From Nothophaeocryptopus gaeumannii (taxonomy: Eukaryota > Ascomycota > Dothideomycetes > Mycosphaerellales > Mycosphaerellaceae), in NCBI GenBank assembly GCA_031771865.1, contig JASISA010000007.1, forward strand, positions 124,001-188,000: a stretch of 64,000 nt of DNA, read 5' to 3'. The position numbers and the translations under genes are program-made. The notes below the pieces were generated by a model that was given only the letters and a program-made list of their open reading frames with translations, ran no database searches and had not been told where the DNA came from. This document shows positions 32,801 to 44,107 of the stretch, one piece after another (position 1 is the first letter of the stretch; each line of letters begins with the position of its first letter).

Positions 32801-33087
32801 TTCCTGGCATGACATGTCTGCAGAGGTTAGCAAGCTTGGCAACATGACTTGGGTAGTATCAAAACTTACTTCACATGCTCGCGATGCACGCTGCCTGGTT
32901 GCGATGTCAGCGGTAGGCGCAACTCTCACATGCGCTTTGCTACGTGCCTTCTAAAGCTCGGGTGCCCGGGAATCTGATCTTTAGGTGCAGCGGCTGCGGT
33001 CGGTCCTGATGGTCCATTGTTGGATTGCGCACTGTTAGGAGGTGTCTGTTGCGGCCCCGGATCAGCAATGGCCAGCGGTCGCTCCAT
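29845..33087 (-). CDS. Zn2Cys6 transcription factor, CTF1/FarA-FarB family
   Basis: Eight exons, complement of 32944-33087, 32870-32890, 32800-32817, 32629-32747, 31691-32566, 31202-31630, 30961-31152 and 29845-30898, coding for 950 residues. The zinc cluster is RASRACETCHARKVRC plus CTNC and IEC: Cys 54, 57, 64, 73, 76 and 83, spacing 2-6-8-2-6. It is split over two micro-exons of 21 and 18 bases, both phase 0. The fungal-specific regulatory domain follows (PPRQLCDELVDAFFTWIAP, VINRSKFMRRYRDP, WWTLFTRDRSVAVALGRP, EYPPDPIHVQFFLNYVKLC). The C-terminal 260 residues are Gln/Pro-rich, a likely activation domain. The architecture matches cutinase transcription factor 1 and fatty-acid regulators FarA/FarB; which of these is unclear. 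The first intron boundary (GTAGCA...GGCAG) is the least certain. Confidence 0.87.
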
Positions 33088-34974
33088 ATCGACAGTTCGA
33101 CAGCTGTTTCGCCTCGGCAGCGGTGCGGCGGCTCACGGGTGCGCTGTCGCGGCGCGCTGGAGCATGTCGCGGTCCAGGAATACTGCAGCAATACAGCGCT
33201 GGGAGTGAGGAAGAGGTGGTGCCTGGCAGTCAATGGTAGCACCTAACGCTAATGCTAAGGCTCATAGTGGTTGTGTGAAAGCCGCCGCATGCACAGAGCG
33301 GACAGTCGAAGCTTCAAGCACGCACAGACCCCACCAGCCTTCAGCCATCCGCCCTCTCTAATTCTAGCGGGGTGCAGCCCAAGAAGCTAGGGACCGTAGA
33401 TACACATCCCATAGTACGCTTCAGCCTCCTTTTCGTGGTGTACATGTCGACATCGTCCATGTTGTTCCGACTGCGCCCGACCGCAATCTCACCTTTTTCA
33501 ATAATCGCCTATTTGCTTTTGACCTGAAAACACCGAGGCTCAAGTCGCGAGGGAGCGCGTTCCGAAAGACCTGGGATGACCATCACAAGATCAAGCCACG
33601 ATATTTGGAGCGCGCCCAAACCGGGCAAGCCGCGCTCCACTACCTATTTGATGCTGACTGCTGACCTTCATTTTGCGTCTTGGACAGTAATCCTTCACAC
33701 CTGTCTGTCCGTTCTGGAAGCCCTCCGCCTGAGGTGTCTTCCACGCAACCGGACGGATCCATGGCAAAGAACCCGATCTACCCAGTAGTCTGTCGCAGAC
33801 CGAATGACTGCCCGACCTACTGAAACCACCGAAAGGGTGTTATTCTGTCTTTGCTGCACACATACAACACATGTTGCACTTGCAGCAGCAGAGGCGTCCG
33901 GCTTCAACAGATCATCAGGCACCCCATGCAGCAAATCGCGTCTTCACGGCCATCCTCACCCCAAGACGGAGCCACAGCCGCCTTCCTGCCTCTTCTTCCT
34001 TCTCCTGCTCCGCTCCCTCCACACCACCAGCTCATTTCTCCGTGGGGCAACGCGCCACCACACTCCCGTGTTCGATGAGCGTCTCGATTCCCAGTTGTCG
34101 ACATGACAAGAACTGTTCACACTACTTCGTCCGCTTCAGCCGGCGCCTAGCCACCTTTGAACGAGACCGCCAATTAATTTGTCAACATATCCCATTGGTC
34201 AGCATTTGAAGCTTAATTGCCGGCTTGCTTCCGCACGTGATATGCTAGTATGTAAAAGTGGTGAGTAAGATGAAGATGAAGCTCAACTCCACCAAATGGA
34301 GCTACTTCGACACCCTTTGACGCCCTTTGACGATAATCCCCTGAATTCAGACCGAACAGCGTCGCATGTCTCTTCACTACGCCACATGCTCGGAAGCATT
34401 CCCCCAAGGCGTTATTGGAATCAACTCTGAATAATTCACGAAAACAAGCGCAAAGGCATCACAACCCTCCAACACGTTCCAGTCTCTTCCTGCCTTCTGA
34501 ATCCGTCGGTTCTGAATTGGCCCAGCGGCGAAGAGCACTGGAACAAAAGAAATGCCACTTGCTTACCGGCTCCATCTCGGTCTCCAAAATCCTCGGCGGA
34601 TCCACACGAAGCGGAACAAAAACAAAACGTACAACACGAGGTATTCCCGTATGCTCACGCACTACAGTACTAATCTCGCGGTAAGATGGTTAACCTGAAA
34701 GATCGGACGGGGTTTCGTGTATTCATCTTCCTGTGGTCGTACGTGGAAGCTACTCCGAAATTGCTCAATATGAGTGTTGGAAATACCTCAGTTGCACAAG
34801 CGGGCGGCTCACGGCTCGTCTTTCAGGTCTCGATGGTGCAGTGCCCATGGTGAATAACAGCCTGATGGGGTACCAGACAGAAAGTATCTTCAGGACCGGG
34901 AACATTCGCCCTCGTATCTACAATGACAAATGCTCATGCAGATGCTAATCATGTAGCTGCTATTATAGTCCCAT
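33088..34974. other. 1.9 kb gene-free interval upstream of the regulator
   Basis: Lies between the regulator start and the stop of the epoxide hydrolase-like gene. It contains a CCGAGG site at 33533 and two copies of CCCTTTGACG near 34313-34332. Frames up to 112 codons (33804-34209) show no recognisable product. A long regulatory region is usual for such regulators. Confidence 0.5.
33533..33538 (-). promoter_or_regulatory. CTF1/FarA-type core site CCTCGG in regulator promoter
   Basis: CCGAGG on the plus strand, 446 bases before the regulator ATG. It could mediate self-regulation. The same chance background applies as for any 6-mer. Confidence 0.35.
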
Positions 34975-36063
34975 TCACACCTTGCTCTTCGCCATAGAAT
35001 TCTTCCAATATCCCGGCCAATACGTCGGCAACCTCTCCACCAACCACCTCGCAATCAACGCATTCGTTTCAGTCGGCTTCTCCAAAGCAACCCAATGTCC
35101 CGCGTCAATCGATGCCATACTCAAATCCTTACACAACTCCTTCATCGGCTCCGTCACTCTCGAATTCGCCGTATCGCAAACCGCATCATACTTCGCTTCA
35201 ATAAACAGAACAGGCATCTCCAAAATCCCATCATTTCTTGAGTTCTTGAGGATCCAGTCGCGATTTGCAGTGTGGTTCATATAATAAGCATCTCCTCCCC
35301 AGAAACTCGTCCTCTTCATCGCTTCTTCAAACTCCCGAACGTCCTCTTCAGGCAAGTTATCCAACGTACTCCCTCCCTTTGGAATCGCCTCTTTACTCGG
35401 AGGTTTCTCAATCCCCCCAACCCATCCCCCATCTTTGACTACATTCGCCGTGCGAGCGGGTTTCTCCAAATTGGCCGCACTTCCTTTGACGAAACACATC
35501 CTCACCGCACCGGCAGGATCGGAATCGAACCACGCCGTGGCTTTTTCGAAGGATTGTTCGTAGAACACTTGGTAACTCCATTGGCCGTGAGGAAATTGCT
35601 CCACAGGATACTTTTCACGATTCACGTACTTCAGCAGCTCTGAAAGTCCGAGTTCAAGAACCCTATACGGCACAGCCAGATTCACGACTCCCGCACACAA
35701 TTCCGGATACACCGCAACGAAGCTCCAAAGAACCCCACTGCCCCAATCATGACCCACCCAAACCGCCTTCTTCCTCCCTGTAGCTTCGAGTAAAGCTACC
35801 ATACCTCTGGAGATGGTTTCTTGGGAGTAATCCGAGTAGATCCTGTTTGCGGTTGACTTCCCATAGCCGGGCATATCCGGGGCCACGACACGAAAGCCCA
35901 AAGATGCGAAACATTCCATTTGAGGGCGCCATGTCTTCGCAATACCTGGCCAGCCATGCAGAAAGATGAGCAATGGTCCATTTGTTGGTCCGGCTGCGAT
36001 GTAGTAGAGTGTCTTTTTGCCGGACGCTTCATATGTAACTTCATGTTCCTCGAAAGTGGCCAT
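34975..36063 (-). CDS. Epoxide hydrolase-like alpha/beta hydrolase
   Basis: A single exon of 362 residues. The fold markers of soluble epoxide hydrolases are present: oxyanion-hole motif HGWPG (residues 36-40), APDMPGYGKS, and the nucleophile elbow VGHDWGS with Asp106. A lid region has GGDAYYMNH, whose tyrosines may be the epoxide-protonating pair. The acid is probably in FIEAKYDAVCD and the histidine in DAGHWVALEKP. These enzymes open epoxides to diols; the aspartate nucleophile (not serine) separates it from esterases, though haloalkane dehalogenases share it. No signal peptide is seen, so it is cytosolic. It has a CCGAGG site about 104 bases upstream and sits between the CTF1-like regulator and SIN3 on the same strand. 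Confidence 0.83.
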   Translation of the reverse strand: MATFEEHEVTYEASGKKTLYYIAAGPTNGPLLIFLHGWPGIAKTWRPQMECFASLGFRVVAPDMPGYGKSTANRIYSDYSQETISRGMVALLEATGRKKAVWVGHDWGSGVLWSFVAVYPELCAGVVNLAVPYRVLELGLSELLKYVNREKYPVEQFPHGQWSYQVFYEQSFEKATAWFDSDPAGAVRMCFVKGSAANLEKPARTANVVKDGGWVGGIEKPPSKEAIPKGGSTLDNLPEEDVREFEEAMKRTSFWGGDAYYMNHTANRDWILKNSRNDGILEMPVLFIEAKYDAVCDTANSRVTEPMKELCKDLSMASIDAGHWVALEKPTETNALIARWLVERLPTYWPGYWKNSMAKSKV

Positions 36064-36539
36064 TGTGGTTGCTCAGAAGCAATTTAGAGGGACATGGGGG
36101 AAATATGCAGGTGAGTACGACGCTAATTTATATGTTGTTCACGAAGCTGACGTTAGGAAGAAGCTACCGAGGCGGAAGCAGGCCTGAAGTCGGTCAGAGC
36201 ATCCCCCCATCTGGCAATGATCACCGAGGAGCAGCCAACATCTTACTAATATCTACCTGCCAAGATGCGGCATAGAATGCGAATCAGAGAAACAAGAGAG
36301 GAATGATCAGAAGCCCGAGTGTTGATAACCGTTTCCCGAAGCATCGTCTACCACGCAAGTTAGCCCGAGAGACATCGTGCGGGAAGTAATTTGACCAATC
36401 GTCTCATTTTCGATACCGACTGCAAGACCACAAAGAGCGCAAACCGCGCAAAGCAGCTCATTCTAACGTGAGACCTTCGAGATGCTCCCCAAAAAACGAC
36501 GCTGTTTAAAACCTCCGGTGTATCGTACAATGCATAAAA
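36064..36539. other. Promoter region of the epoxide hydrolase-like gene
   Basis: 476 bases between the epoxide hydrolase-like start and the SIN3 stop. It holds the CCGAGG site at 36167; nothing else stands out. Confidence 0.55.
36167..36172 (-). promoter_or_regulatory. CTF1/FarA-type core site CCTCGG
   Basis: CCGAGG on the plus strand, 104 bases before the epoxide hydrolase-like ATG. Third such site in the promoters of three consecutive same-strand genes. Confidence 0.45.
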
Positions 36540-39500
36540 TCACTCATCAGTCTCCATCTTCTCGCCTTCCTCAGCCGAAACACCATTCTCAACCAACCCT
36601 ACTACTATGGAGTTCTTCTTCTCAACATCGTCCTTACTCAAGTCCTTCATGGCGCTATTGTTGAGCACGAAACTTTCTTGTACCCGATCGTCGCGATGAG
36701 CAAGGACGTCCTCGCTTTGCTGAACCCCATCCTTACCCTTCTCCCGATCTTGGAGAACAGCGTGCCAGCTCTCGTGCGTTTCAGGCGAGAAGAAGGCGCG
36801 GTAGTTGTTGACCGCGATTCTAACCTCCAACTTCTCCTCATTCTTCATGTCCAGGAAACGGGATCGCTCGGCCAGTGCAGGCGCCTGAGCTGCGTCAGGA
36901 GAGTGACCTGCAGCATCCGAGCTGCGAGGATCCAGACCATAGTGCCGCATGTTTCTGATAAGAAACGGATACTGAACGCTGCTGAGATCTACACCATCGG
37001 TGTTATCAATGGATGTGTAAGTCGCGATATACAACCGCCAACGGCTTTCTTGATCCAGGGCACTAAGAGCGTCATCTGAGGCCTTATCGTCCTTTCTGAC
37101 GAGGTGAAATCTGGCTCGGCTGGACAGTTGCTGATTGTCATCCTCTGACGCTTTGACGAAGTCGATGCGGTAAAGCTCCGAATCCTTGATCATCTTCTCG
37201 ACCGACTTGCGGTAGTCTGTCTGCTGCTGGTGCGTGCTGAGCTCCTTCGCGCGGTCCTTCTTGAACAGCTGAAAAATGTCCCACGACTTGTCCTTGCTGT
37301 CGCTGTTCATTATCTGAACAGCATCTTTGGCGAGAGCTGTCACCAGCTTCTCGAATGGGTAAAGGGGGTAGCCAGACTGCAGATAGAATCGACGCAGTGG
37401 TTCTTCGATTTCGGCGAAGTCGATCTGGCCTGCCAAACATTCATCGAACTTCTGCAGCATCTGATTGTAATAAGTCTCACTGCCGTCTACCTCGAAGAAG
37501 TCGCTTGGGCGCTTGTCGATGATGCCCAGCTCGACTGCTGGCTTTGGAGATTGCGCGTTGTTGATCGTCTTGCGCACTTCCTCTTCGGACATCTTGAGCT
37601 TGAAAAGCCTCTCGTAAAGCATCAAGAATAATCGCGAGAAGCAGTAGATGGATTGCTTGGCCCAGCACCTGTAAAAGTCCCGCTTTTGGGGCTCGTTTGG
37701 GTTGATGTCGCGCCCGTCGAATTTGTTGCCTTGCATGGGATGCTCGAGCCACCGTGCAGCGTTCACATCGGTCTTCGGCTCAACCTCTTCGGCGGTATCA
37801 ATAGCCATCTCCTCGACATCCTCAGCTGAGTTGACGTCGGGTGTTGAAGCACGGCTGACGGAGGCTTGGCTACCTTCACGATCTCTGCGCTTTGGTGGTC
37901 GTCCACGGACAGGATCCAGCGCCGTTCGCAGCAAGCTGTTACCGTTCTTACCGGTACCCTTGCGCGAGCCGACCGAAGCGTTGTCCTCGCCACCAGAAAA
38001 TGGATCGTCGTTCGCGTCAATCGCCGCAGAGTTGGTATGTGTCTTCGCCGAAAGCCTGTTCTTAAACCATTCGTTGTCGAGGCCGAAGAACAGCGGAACG
38101 AAATCTCGAATGAACTCCGACAGCTTGGGGTAGTCGGTCGAGAGCGTGTATTCCACATGAGCCAATACCAGGGAGGTTGCGTCCACCAAGACGTCTGTGT
38201 CTTCAATGGAGTACTCCAGTTGCGGCTGACGCATTATCGCGGGGTTGATCATGCTGGCGCGCTTCATCTCTTCGTACCGCACTTGAATTTCTCCAGTGAG
38301 TGTCTTCGCTTGGAATGCTCTCCTGTCGGTGTTTCTGGCCTGTACAGCCTGGTGATCCAGCGACTTCCAGAACATCTTCTGGGTCTGATCGCGCCAGACT
38401 TTCTCCCACTCGCGCTGCGCCATTTTCCACGATTCAAGTCGCTCCTTGGTGCGGTTGAGTAGGACGGGAATGACTTGATACGGTCGATCATGTAGTGACC
38501 GGATGACCTCTTCGCCTTTGTCGCGACCGTACAGCTTCATGATGACGCGCTTGTAGATAGTCTCGCTTTGACCACCAAGACCTGGAGGAAGCTGGTAATT
38601 GCGCTGACTCACGTCGTCCATGCGTCTGAGCTGTGTCGCAATAGGCTCAAGTAGTTGGACTGTGCGGGCGGCAGCCTCAATATTGAAGTCATAGTCGTGG
38701 CGCTCCTCCTCGATTCGGTGCAGGCCTTCCTCGTGCATATTCTTGCGGTGCGCGATGAAACCAGAGTCCTCGGAAGCCCAAGTAGGGTGCGATGCCCAGT
38801 CATCATTGAGGACTGAGTTGCAGAGCTCATCACGGCCACTGCAAGGCTTTTGCCGCTCACGCTTTGGAAGCAATCGATAACTGGGGCCAAGGCCTCTGCA
38901 ATTGCTCAACATGACCCGGCCGGTAGGAATACGAGGCTTGTTGTCGACGACGATGTCACGCTCATCATGGCCCACCCAGTCATGGAACCATTTCATCAGC
39001 TCTACGTTTTGGCCAATGAACAATTGTGTCCTGTATATCAGGGTCGCTCGGCTGATCAGATCCTGGCTAAACAAATTGCACAGCTTGAGGAATTCGTTAA
39101 AGGTGTTCTTGTTGCTGATGGCTTTCTTCGCCTTGTCGAAGAAAGCGAGCTCTTCTCCAGTCGCGGCCGAGGTTGTGGTTGGTGGAAGTGGTCCTGGCAA
39201 TTGTGGGATCAAAGTGGGTGACGCCGGGGGTTGCTGCTGCGCCGCTTCTCGAGTGTTCCCCGAGACCAAGTGGTTGTGCTTCTGTCGCTTGCCAGGAGGG
39301 CCAGGAAAGTTCGGCTTGCTTGGACCAGGACCACCGTCGGTGGGTGCGGTGCCTTGGCGACCTTGATCTCGCTTGCGTTTGTTCTGGTCCTTCGATGCTG
39401 GGGTTGGTGCGAAGTTGCCGACCGGTGGAAGGCCGCGCGCGTGGCCTGGCGTGCCCATCGGCTGCTCGCGCGAAACTACTGGGCTACCGTAAGTGCCATC

Positions 39501-41541
39501 GCGACCACCGTCGGTGCTGCGTATGTTGGAAGTCATGATCTCAGCCTCTGCACGTGCTCTCTCTGCAGCTCTAGCATGCGCTGCAGATTCCGGTAAGAAT
39601 TGTTTGAAGTCTTCGAGCAGATCTGGCGCGTCGCCAAATAGTCGTGTCACCTGGCTGTAAACGTCTTGGATGGGTTTTGACTCGCGCTGATACGTCTGCA
39701 AGATCTCCAAGAACTGTTTGTATATATCAGGGTGGGCTGAAAAGCGGTTCTGTTGCGGAAGTGTTAGCGTCAAAACGTCTATTGTCCGATCTTCTACCAC
39801 AGCAAGCGCGCCAAGACTTACCTTGATCTTATTGACATAGCTGATAGCATGGTTGAATTCGACAGGTCCACGCTTCTCCAGCCCGGCTTGAAATTGATCG
39901 CCTCCTGCTGGTGCGGCTGCAGCTTCTTGCCCAGGTACAGGAGTTGCCCGGGGTGAGACACCAGCGCGCAGGCCACCGCCAGAAGCAGCTGCGGAAACGG
40001 CACTTTGAAGGGAGTTGACACCGCGCTGTTGCTGTGCATGAATCGCCTGCTGCTGCTCCGCCTCACGCTGGCGCGCGACTTCCGCAGGCGAAAGATGCTG
40101 CTGTTGGCCTGGAGCAGCAGGTCCGACCGGTCGACCGCTTGGGCTGTACATCATCGAAGCGCTGTGCGCACCAGGCTGTGAAGTAAAGGTTCCGTTCGCA
40201 GGTCTTGAGTCATGGCCTTCCTGTCTACTAAGAGGACGAGGCTGCGGCATCGCCGAGACCGTGGTGCCCATCGGTGTGGTGACTCGGATCGCGTTGGGGT
40301 CGTCTCCAGTGCCGCACTCGATGCGATATCCAGGAGGCAAGAATGTGTTGAAACCCTGAATGAGATCTGGATTGCCGGCAAACAATGTGCTAACGCGACC
40401 GATGACGCCTGGAGTATCTATTGCACCGGATTTGAAGTCTTTCATGATGTCGAGGAAACGGTTGTACACGTCGGGGTGATCTGCGAACTGGACCTTCACT
40501 TGATCGAGATAGCTCAGCGCATCGTTCAAGATTGGCTGCTGCCCTTGAACTTGCCCTTGCTGTTGTCCTTGCGTCATTTGCTGCTGCTGCTGCTGTTGTT
40601 GTTGCTGTGCTTGTGCGCCAGGACCATACGGAGCAAGCAGACCTGGCTGTACAGGCTGCACAGGACCACCAGCAAACACGTTTGCAGGTCCGCTTGGGGC
40701 CCCCATAGGGTGATGTGGATGAGGCCCGTGGCCTGCAGCAAGTCCTGGGTTGCCGAGTAGACCGTTGGGCCCGTGAATTGTGCGCGGACCGACCGCGACA
40801 GGCTGATGAAGGTGTACAGGAGGTCCTTGAGCTTGATGCGGCGGAGCCTGCTCCATGCGCTGACGCTCTTGCTCGCGATGCCTGCGGTCCTCTTCTTCCT
40901 TTATATGGATCTGTTCCACCTCACGCGCTCTTTCACGTTCACGTTCACGTTCACGTTCTGCCGCGCTAGGCTGGCCGGTCGCTTGGCTGAGACTGGGTAA
41001 GCCGAAGCCTGTATTGTGTTGCGACGGTGGACCTTCGGGACGGTGCGCCTGCGGTGGTGGTTGTCGTGGTGAAGATTGGCTGATGCCGGCGAGACTAGCA
41101 AGGCTGTGGGGTGGCGGGGGAGGTCCTTGGTGAAACGAAGGAAATGGCCCTCCGGGCGGTGGGAGACCAGACGGAGGAGATTGCTGTGGGTGTTGCTGTG
41201 GTGTGCCAGGACTGTGAGACGAAGCGTCAGTCCAAAGTCTGGCAATGCGACTGAGCGCGCGTGGACATGGTATGAAGGTGTGAAAGAGGACTGAGGCTGA
41301 AATGGCGAGCAAGGTGTGGATTCGGTGCAGTTTTTGGAGCTCCCCTCCAGCTTAGCCACTGGTGTCCTCACGCCTCGACAAGCTGCTGCAACGCTTTGAT
41401 TCTGCTTGACAACAATGACTGGACTTACCCGTATGAAGCTCCGGGTCGCGGGACCTGTGATTGCGACTGGTCCGGTGCTGCGTTTGTTCCATGCGCGCTC
41501 CCGCCTGGCTGGTGCGGTGGCCAGCTGCGGTGAGGGTCCAT
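36540..41541 (-). CDS. SIN3: Transcriptional corepressor SIN3
   Basis: Three exons, complement of 41429-41541, 39822-41211 and 36540-39749, coding for 1570 residues. Exon 1 (MDPHRSWPPHQPGGSAHG) is joined at GTAAGT...CTCACAG. The 72-nt second intron is a multiple of three without stop, but removing it restores the PAH2 helix (SYVNKIK to NRFSAHPDIY). Three paired amphipathic helix domains are seen: PAH1 (YLDQVKVQFADHPDVYNRF), PAH2 and PAH3 (FFDKAKKAISNKNTFNEFL). The histone-deacetylase interaction region follows (CRGLGPSYRLLPK, CNSVLNDDWASHPTW) and a long C-terminal Sin3 domain. Linkers are Pro/Gln-rich with an Arg-Glu repeat. It is the scaffold of the Rpd3 deacetylase complex. It is divergent with cytosine deaminase, 547 bases away. 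Confidence 0.95.
40578..40613 (-). repeat. Imperfect CAG/CAA tract coding polyglutamine in SIN3
   Basis: CTG/TTG units on the plus strand encode a run of about eleven glutamines before the first PAH domain. Such tracts vary in length between isolates. Confidence 0.75.
40934..40958 (-). repeat. Hexanucleotide repeat coding Arg-Glu in SIN3
   Basis: Four tandem copies of a TTCACG-type hexamer (plus strand) encode the alternating Arg-Glu stretch RERERERER, a charged helix before PAH1. Confidence 0.8.
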
Positions 41542-42088
41542 CTTGTCGGATAGGTGTACGTGAAAGCCGTGTGCAGAAATCCGACCTCGACCTCCCTATC
41601 AAACACACTGCCAACAAGCTCTTACTACAGGAACGGCGGGTATCTCGGCGGGGTGCATAGGGGAGATCGAGATGAAGCTGGTCAGAAGTTGGAGCTCGCG
41701 TGTGGTTGGCGGCGCGCGAAAGAAACCTGCGCGTCGTCTGTTCGTGCCGAGGCCGCGGGAGGGGACGTTCAGGTAACCGTCGGTGTGAGTGCAAGAAGAT
41801 GCGATACGGTGAGTGTATGGACTGTTACTGTGGCAGTCGCGTGTGAGAGCTGAAAGCAGAGTCTGAGGATAGGAAGACACCATCGGTATTGCTGCATGTC
41901 GCGGCATCTTCCGTCGGTCGTACCTTCCCCGGCGACGTCACTTCACGCATCGGCAAGAGGAACGGCTGGGACGATGCCGAGATGTACCTGACGGACACCT
42001 GAGGCAACATGACGAGAGCTTACAATTTCTCCGATCTCAGCCTTATGGCTGACCATCAAAGTCACTCAATCGAGCCACATAAGCAACC
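41542..42088. promoter_or_regulatory. Divergent upstream region, SIN3 / cytosine deaminase
   Basis: 547 bases between two divergent start codons. Frames crossing it are shadows; no additional coding signal. Confidence 0.55.
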
Positions 42089-42693
42089 ATGTCTGCCGAG
42101 GACGCTGGCTTCAAAGCTGCACTGGAAGAGGCCAAGGAAGGCTTTGTGGAGGGAGGCGTGCCAATTGGCGCTTGTCTAGTAGCAGCAGACGGCACGATAC
42201 TCGGACGAGGGCACAATCTGAGAGTGCAAAAAGGCAGTGCGATTTTACATGTACGTAGTTCCATTCAATCAACACAAGAACCTCCCATTTACGTTCACCT
42301 CTTGTTCCTCTGACACTTGAACTAGGGCGAAACATCTGCCCTTGAAAATGCCGGCAGATTACCAGCATCCGCGTACAAAGGATCGACGATGTACACAACA
42401 CTCTCGCCCTGCGATATGTGCACTGGAGCGTGTATCTTGTACAAGGTCTCCCGAGTCGTGATGGGCGAGAACAACACATTCGTTGGTGGCGAGGCACACC
42501 TGAAGTCAAAAGGCATCGAGGTCGTCAACCTGCAGAATGCCGAGTGTGAAAAACTCATGAAGGACTTCATAGCCAAGCATCCTAAGGACTGGTGGGTTAT
42601 CATGCGAGGCTGATGTGGGCCGTCCGTCGGGGAAGCGTTTGACTGACTTTTTTTTCTGACGACAGGTATGAAGACATTGGTGAGGACAAGTAG
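42089..42693 (+). CDS. FCY1: Cytosine deaminase
   Basis: Three exons, 42089-42250, 42326-42591 and 42666-42693, coding for 151 residues; introns 75 and 74 nt. It converts cytosine to uracil in pyrimidine salvage and is the enzyme that activates 5-fluorocytosine. Zinc and catalytic motifs: HGE (spanning the first junction, H54 with E56) and SPCDMCTGAC. The N-terminus GGVPIGACLVAADG and the last exon (WYEDIGEDK) match yeast Fcy1. The final exon is only 28 bases; without it the frame would end VIMRG, which lacks the conserved C-terminal residues that close the active site. Confidence 0.94.
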
Positions 42694-42808
42694 TTGCGGT
42701 CAGCCGGTTTTGTTGCCGGAGACTCGTGGAGACATTTTTGAGCTGTACATATCAGACTGTCCATTTTCCCTGTCGTTGTTCAAGCGGCCGCGACATCCAG
42801 AACTTTTG

Positions 42809-44107
42809 CTACCAATCGCCTGTGGCCATGATCAACCGCTCGTGCATCCTCTTCTCTGCGTCCCGGACGTCAGCTGCATCTGGCATCTTCGAAATTTGGT
42901 GTTCATCTAGAGCATTGAAGGTGAGCGGGACTCGACGGGAGTCGAACGGAGTCAACTACCTGATACCCTGTGGATCTCCTGGAAGTAGAACTTGAGGTCA
43001 TCGGGATTGACCCAAGGAGTAATGCCTAGTCATGTCAGCTTCTCGTTTAGTTCAAGTGTGGGGAGACTTACCATGGCCAAGGTTGGCAATCCATCCTTGC
43101 TTGCCGCCTCCAAATCCGTCTACCATCTCCGTGACGACTTTTGTAATAGCCTCGTGCCCGCCATAGAGCACACCCGGATCAGCATTGCCTTGCAGAATCT
43201 TGCCATGCTTCTGTGCGATGGCGTATGCCTCCTTTGGGTCGTGCAGCCAGTCCAAGCCAATAATGTCGTATTGCGTTTTGCAGAGTGTCTCGACAGCGTA
43301 CCAGGCGCCTTTTGCAAACACTACCATGGGCACACGCTCTTGTCGCAACTCTTCCAGTCGCTTCGGCAGGTGATCGCAAATGTATGTCAAGTATGGTAGA
43401 CTGAAGTCCTTGAAGGTACTCGGGCTGAGCTCGCCTGCCCAAGAATCGAAGATCTGTACGATTTGAGCTCCGGCAACGACCTGTTGCGCGAGGTACTCAA
43501 CACACAGCTCCGCAATCTTCTGCAGTAGAGCCTTAGCGGCGGCGGAGTATTTGTATATCCAGGTTTTGGTCTGTCGAAAGACTTTCGTTCCACCTCCTTC
43601 AACCATGTAGCAGAGAAGCGTGAAAGGTGCACCGCAGAAGCCGAATAGAGGCACTCTACCCTTGAGCTTCTTTCGCGTCAAAGTAATGGCATCGTAGACG
43701 TATCCCAGACTTTGTTTGACGTCCACCTTTCGTTCCATGACTTCCGCATATTGCTTGTCGTCAGGGCTTTCCAATGGCTCAGGGAAATGGGGTCCTTTGC
43801 CATCGAGCATAACGACCTCCATTCCCATCGCTTGCGGAATAACCAGAATATCGGAGAAGATGATTGCTGCATCTATGAGGCCCTCGAAACGGTCAATGGG
43901 CTGTAGTGTAAGGTTGGAGGCAATTTCGGGACTCCGACAGCATTCGAAGAAGTCGTTTTTGCCCTTCTCTTTATGATATTCTGGCAGGTAGCGACCTGCT
44001 TGCCGCATCACCCAGCATGGTGGCCGCTCGACTTTCTCGCCTCTTGCCGTTCGTAGGAGCAGATCATTCTTCAATGGCTTGAAGCCGTGGTCGTACAGAT
44101 CCGCCAT
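42809..44107 (-). CDS. HEM12: Uroporphyrinogen decarboxylase
   Basis: Exons at complement 43072-44107, 42960-43025 and, less surely, 42809-42906. It decarboxylates uroporphyrinogen III to coproporphyrinogen III in heme synthesis, in the cytosol. Signature motifs: RPPCWVMRQAGRYLPEY (substrate-binding arginines) and GFCGAPFTLLCYMVEGG; also IIFSDILVIPQAMG and LQGNADPGVLYGG. The second exon gives GITPWVNPDDLKFYFQEIHRVS. There the frame stops after GS, but a GTAGTT donor and CTCTAG acceptor add a 31-residue charged tail (DEHQISKMPDAADVRDAEK and on) that looks coding. With it the protein is 398 residues, without it 369. It is convergent with FCY1, with 115 bases between stops. Confidence 0.92.

Noticed and set aside
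41213..41312. Start of SIN3 at 41312
   Set aside because: This leader comes from intron sequence; an acceptor at 41212 and a separate first exon at 41429-41541 give a better, proline-rich N-terminus and an ATG start.
40901..41794. 297-codon minus-strand frame over the SIN3 start
   Set aside because: It crosses the SIN3 intron in a different frame and has basic, repetitive shadow composition.
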